Below are positions 62,942-64,000 of a stretch of 64,000 nt of DNA, one piece after another; the first letter of the stretch is position 1, and each line of letters starts with the position of its first letter. The notes under the pieces were generated by a model that saw nothing but the letters and a program-made list of their open reading frames with translations, did no database searches and had not been told where the DNA came from. The DNA is from Bacillota bacterium. Lineage in GTDB: Bacteria > Bacillota > Clostridia > Christensenellales > SZUA-584. The stretch is taken from NCBI GenBank assembly GCA_023415915.1, contig JAEZIZ010000083.1, positions 62,001 through 126,000 on the forward strand, read 5' to 3'. A program made the translations under genes and the position numbers.

Positions 62942-63754
62942 ATGGTATTCGGAGTGTCAACGGCATGTTTTTTCCCCAAAGTATTATTAGAGGACTCTAT
63001 AGATATTTTGGGCAGCATGCGAATTAAAAACATAGAAATATTCTTTAACTGCATGTCCGAATACAAGATGCCTTTCGTTAAAGAACTGAAAAAGCGCGCA
63101 GACGGCAACGGCATAAACGTATATTCTATACACGCGTTTTCAATACAGTTTGAGCCGCAGCTTTTTACGCTTCAGCAAAGGGCGAGGCAGGAAGCCGAAG
63201 ACATATATAAACAGGTGATCGAAGCTGCCGCGGAGCTCGGCGCAGGCGTTTATGTTTTTCACGGCCCGCCTAATTTAAAGCGCGCTAAAAAAAGCAAGCT
63301 GAATTACGAGCATATTGCAAATACGATAGGCCCGCTCGCCGATATGGCAAAAGCCCACGGCGTAAAGATGGCCTGGGAGAACGTACACTGGTGCTGGTAT
63401 GCAGAGCCTGATTTTGCGGATAACCTTAAAAAGCTGCCCGGCACGGAAAACCTTTACTTCACGCTTGATATAAAGCAGGCAGCTTTGGCCGGGTTCGTTC
63501 CCGGGCAATATTTGAAACCTACTGCCGGAAAGCTTGCCAACGTACATATATGCGACTGCGCCTATAGCGAAGAGCGCGGCGGCGTGCCTGCGCTGCCGTT
63601 CAAGGGCTGTATCGATTTTGATTCTTTCAAGCGCGAGCTTGACAGTACGGGATATAACGGCGGTATGATACTGGAAGTATACGCAAACAATTATTCCGAC
63701 ATTAGCGAGCTAAAAGAAAACTACAGCCAGGTAAGATCGTTCTTCTTAAAATGA
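62942..63754 (+). CDS. TIM-barrel sugar isomerase/epimerase
   Basis: 270 residues from ATG 62942, after AAGGAGG; a longer frame starts before that site. AP-endonuclease 2/xylose-isomerase-like barrel: start VFGVSTACFF, metal-site residues in VFHGPPN, AWENVHWCW, LDIKQAALAG, HICDC and LEVYANN. Substrates of such enzymes are sugars or inositols; here unknown. It is divergent from the reductase and alone on the plus strand. Confidence 0.87.
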   Translation: MVFGVSTACFFPKVLLEDSIDILGSMRIKNIEIFFNCMSEYKMPFVKELKKRADGNGINVYSIHAFSIQFEPQLFTLQQRARQEAEDIYKQVIEAAAELGAGVYVFHGPPNLKRAKKSKLNYEHIANTIGPLADMAKAHGVKMAWENVHWCWYAEPDFADNLKKLPGTENLYFTLDIKQAALAGFVPGQYLKPTAGKLANVHICDCAYSEERGGVPALPFKGCIDFDSFKRELDSTGYNGGMILEVYANNYSDISELKENYSQVRSFFLK

Positions 63755-63770
63755 AGCAATCGCGTCAGCG

Positions 63771-63810
63771 AAAAGCATCTTAAATTATTGCTTTTTCACA
63801 GATGCTTTTT
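63771..63810. terminator. Bidirectional terminator
   Basis: AAAAGCATCT and AGATGCTTTT form a ten-base-pair stem with a 19-base loop, with a T-run after it. It covers the end of the right-edge gene and follows the TIM-barrel gene, serving both convergent transcripts. Confidence 0.7.
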
Positions 63811-64000
63811 ACTTACGGCCGCAGTGGCGCGCTCAAAATCGTCTTTGCGCACATAAATAACATATTCAAGCGCTGTCTGCATATCCTGCCCTAACGACCC
63901 CGTTATTGCCCGCATATCGCTGAACACAGACGGGCTTGTTCTGCTTATCGTCTTTACAAAGCAGTCAATGCCGGCGCCTGCCAATAAATCCCTTATTTCC
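63796..64000 (-). CDS. C-terminal part of a DUF2007-like protein, cut by the window edge
   Basis: About 68 residues, continuing beyond the right edge (EIRDLLAGAGIDCFVKTISR at the edge, ending TAAVSKKHL). The pattern helix, AGI-x-C, strand, then YVIYVRKDDFERATAAV fits DUF2007, a small family thought to be a signal-transducing domain. The start is not in the window. The stop lies in the terminator hairpin. Confidence 0.65.
   Translation of the reverse strand, partial: EIRDLLAGAGIDCFVKTISRTSPSVFSDMRAITGSLGQDMQTALEYVIYVRKDDFERATAAVSKKHL

Overview
The window looks like a chromosomal segment of a Bacillota organism in class Clostridia, probably an uncultured gut-type lineage. Supporting signs are strong Shine-Dalgarno sites (AGGAGG/GGGGTGA types), a lysine riboswitch, a valS T-box leader, Bacillus-type PurF, a WYL regulator, many lipoproteins, and a type IV pilus cluster with no secretin gene (suggesting one membrane). 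GC content looks intermediate and the Ile codon ATA is used very often. No rRNA, CRISPR array, intact prophage or complete insertion sequence is visible.

Layout. 1-5.3 kb, all minus strand: the start of an exported protein cut by the window edge, a collagen-like surface protein, a small DUF2442 protein and a MalT-like LuxR regulator broken by a frameshift. 5.3-6.0 kb: one tRNA-Arg(CCG) flanked by partial copies of itself. 6.0-11.1 kb, minus: a housekeeping run (rRNA methyltransferase, HD phosphohydrolase, HEAT-like protein, TPR protein, SAM methyltransferase). 11.2-14.9 kb, plus: lysine riboswitch, then asd-dapA-dapB, where DapB carries an extra C-terminal pair of aspartokinase-type ACT domains. 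15.0-22.2 kb, minus: purE-C-F-M-N-H-D. 22.2-25.1 kb: an AT-rich, decayed region with two paralogous exported proteins, one with a frameshift in its signal peptide. 25.1-28.1 kb: guaB-guaA. 28.2-31.7 kb: murG, an RNA methyltransferase and a PfkB sugar kinase. 31.9-33.0 kb: a divergent pair of unknown helical proteins. 33.1-34.0 kb: a DUF1295 membrane protein. 34.1-38.9 kb: uvrB-uvrA. 39.2-40.5 kb: gdhA. 40.7-44.8 kb: T-box, valS, folC. 44.8-47.4 kb: PrsW-like protease, DUF3810 protein and a lipoprotein. 47.5-57.7 kb: a ten-gene type IV pilus operon (pilB, pilT, pilC, major pilin, prepilin peptidase, three minor pilin-like proteins, pilM, pilN, pilO). 58.0-63.8 kb: WYL regulator, large lipoprotein, ArsR repressor with CoA-disulfide reductase-rhodanese, a TIM-barrel isomerase. 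The right edge holds a partial DUF2007 protein.

How it works together. Two biosynthetic blocks dominate. The lysine/diaminopimelate block seems controlled twice by lysine-pathway signals: by the riboswitch and possibly by the ACT domains on DapB. The purine block (de novo IMP synthesis, then IMP to GMP) lacks purL, purB and purK here, so those must lie elsewhere. The pilus operon holds the motor ATPases, platform, alignment proteins, pilins and processing peptidase, enough for a retractile Gram-positive pilus.

The most unusual features are the DapB-ACT fusion, the tRNA-Arg fragment repeats, two homopolymer frameshifts (one inside a signal peptide), and several genes where a strong ribosome binding site is followed by ATA, CTG or ATC instead of ATG.
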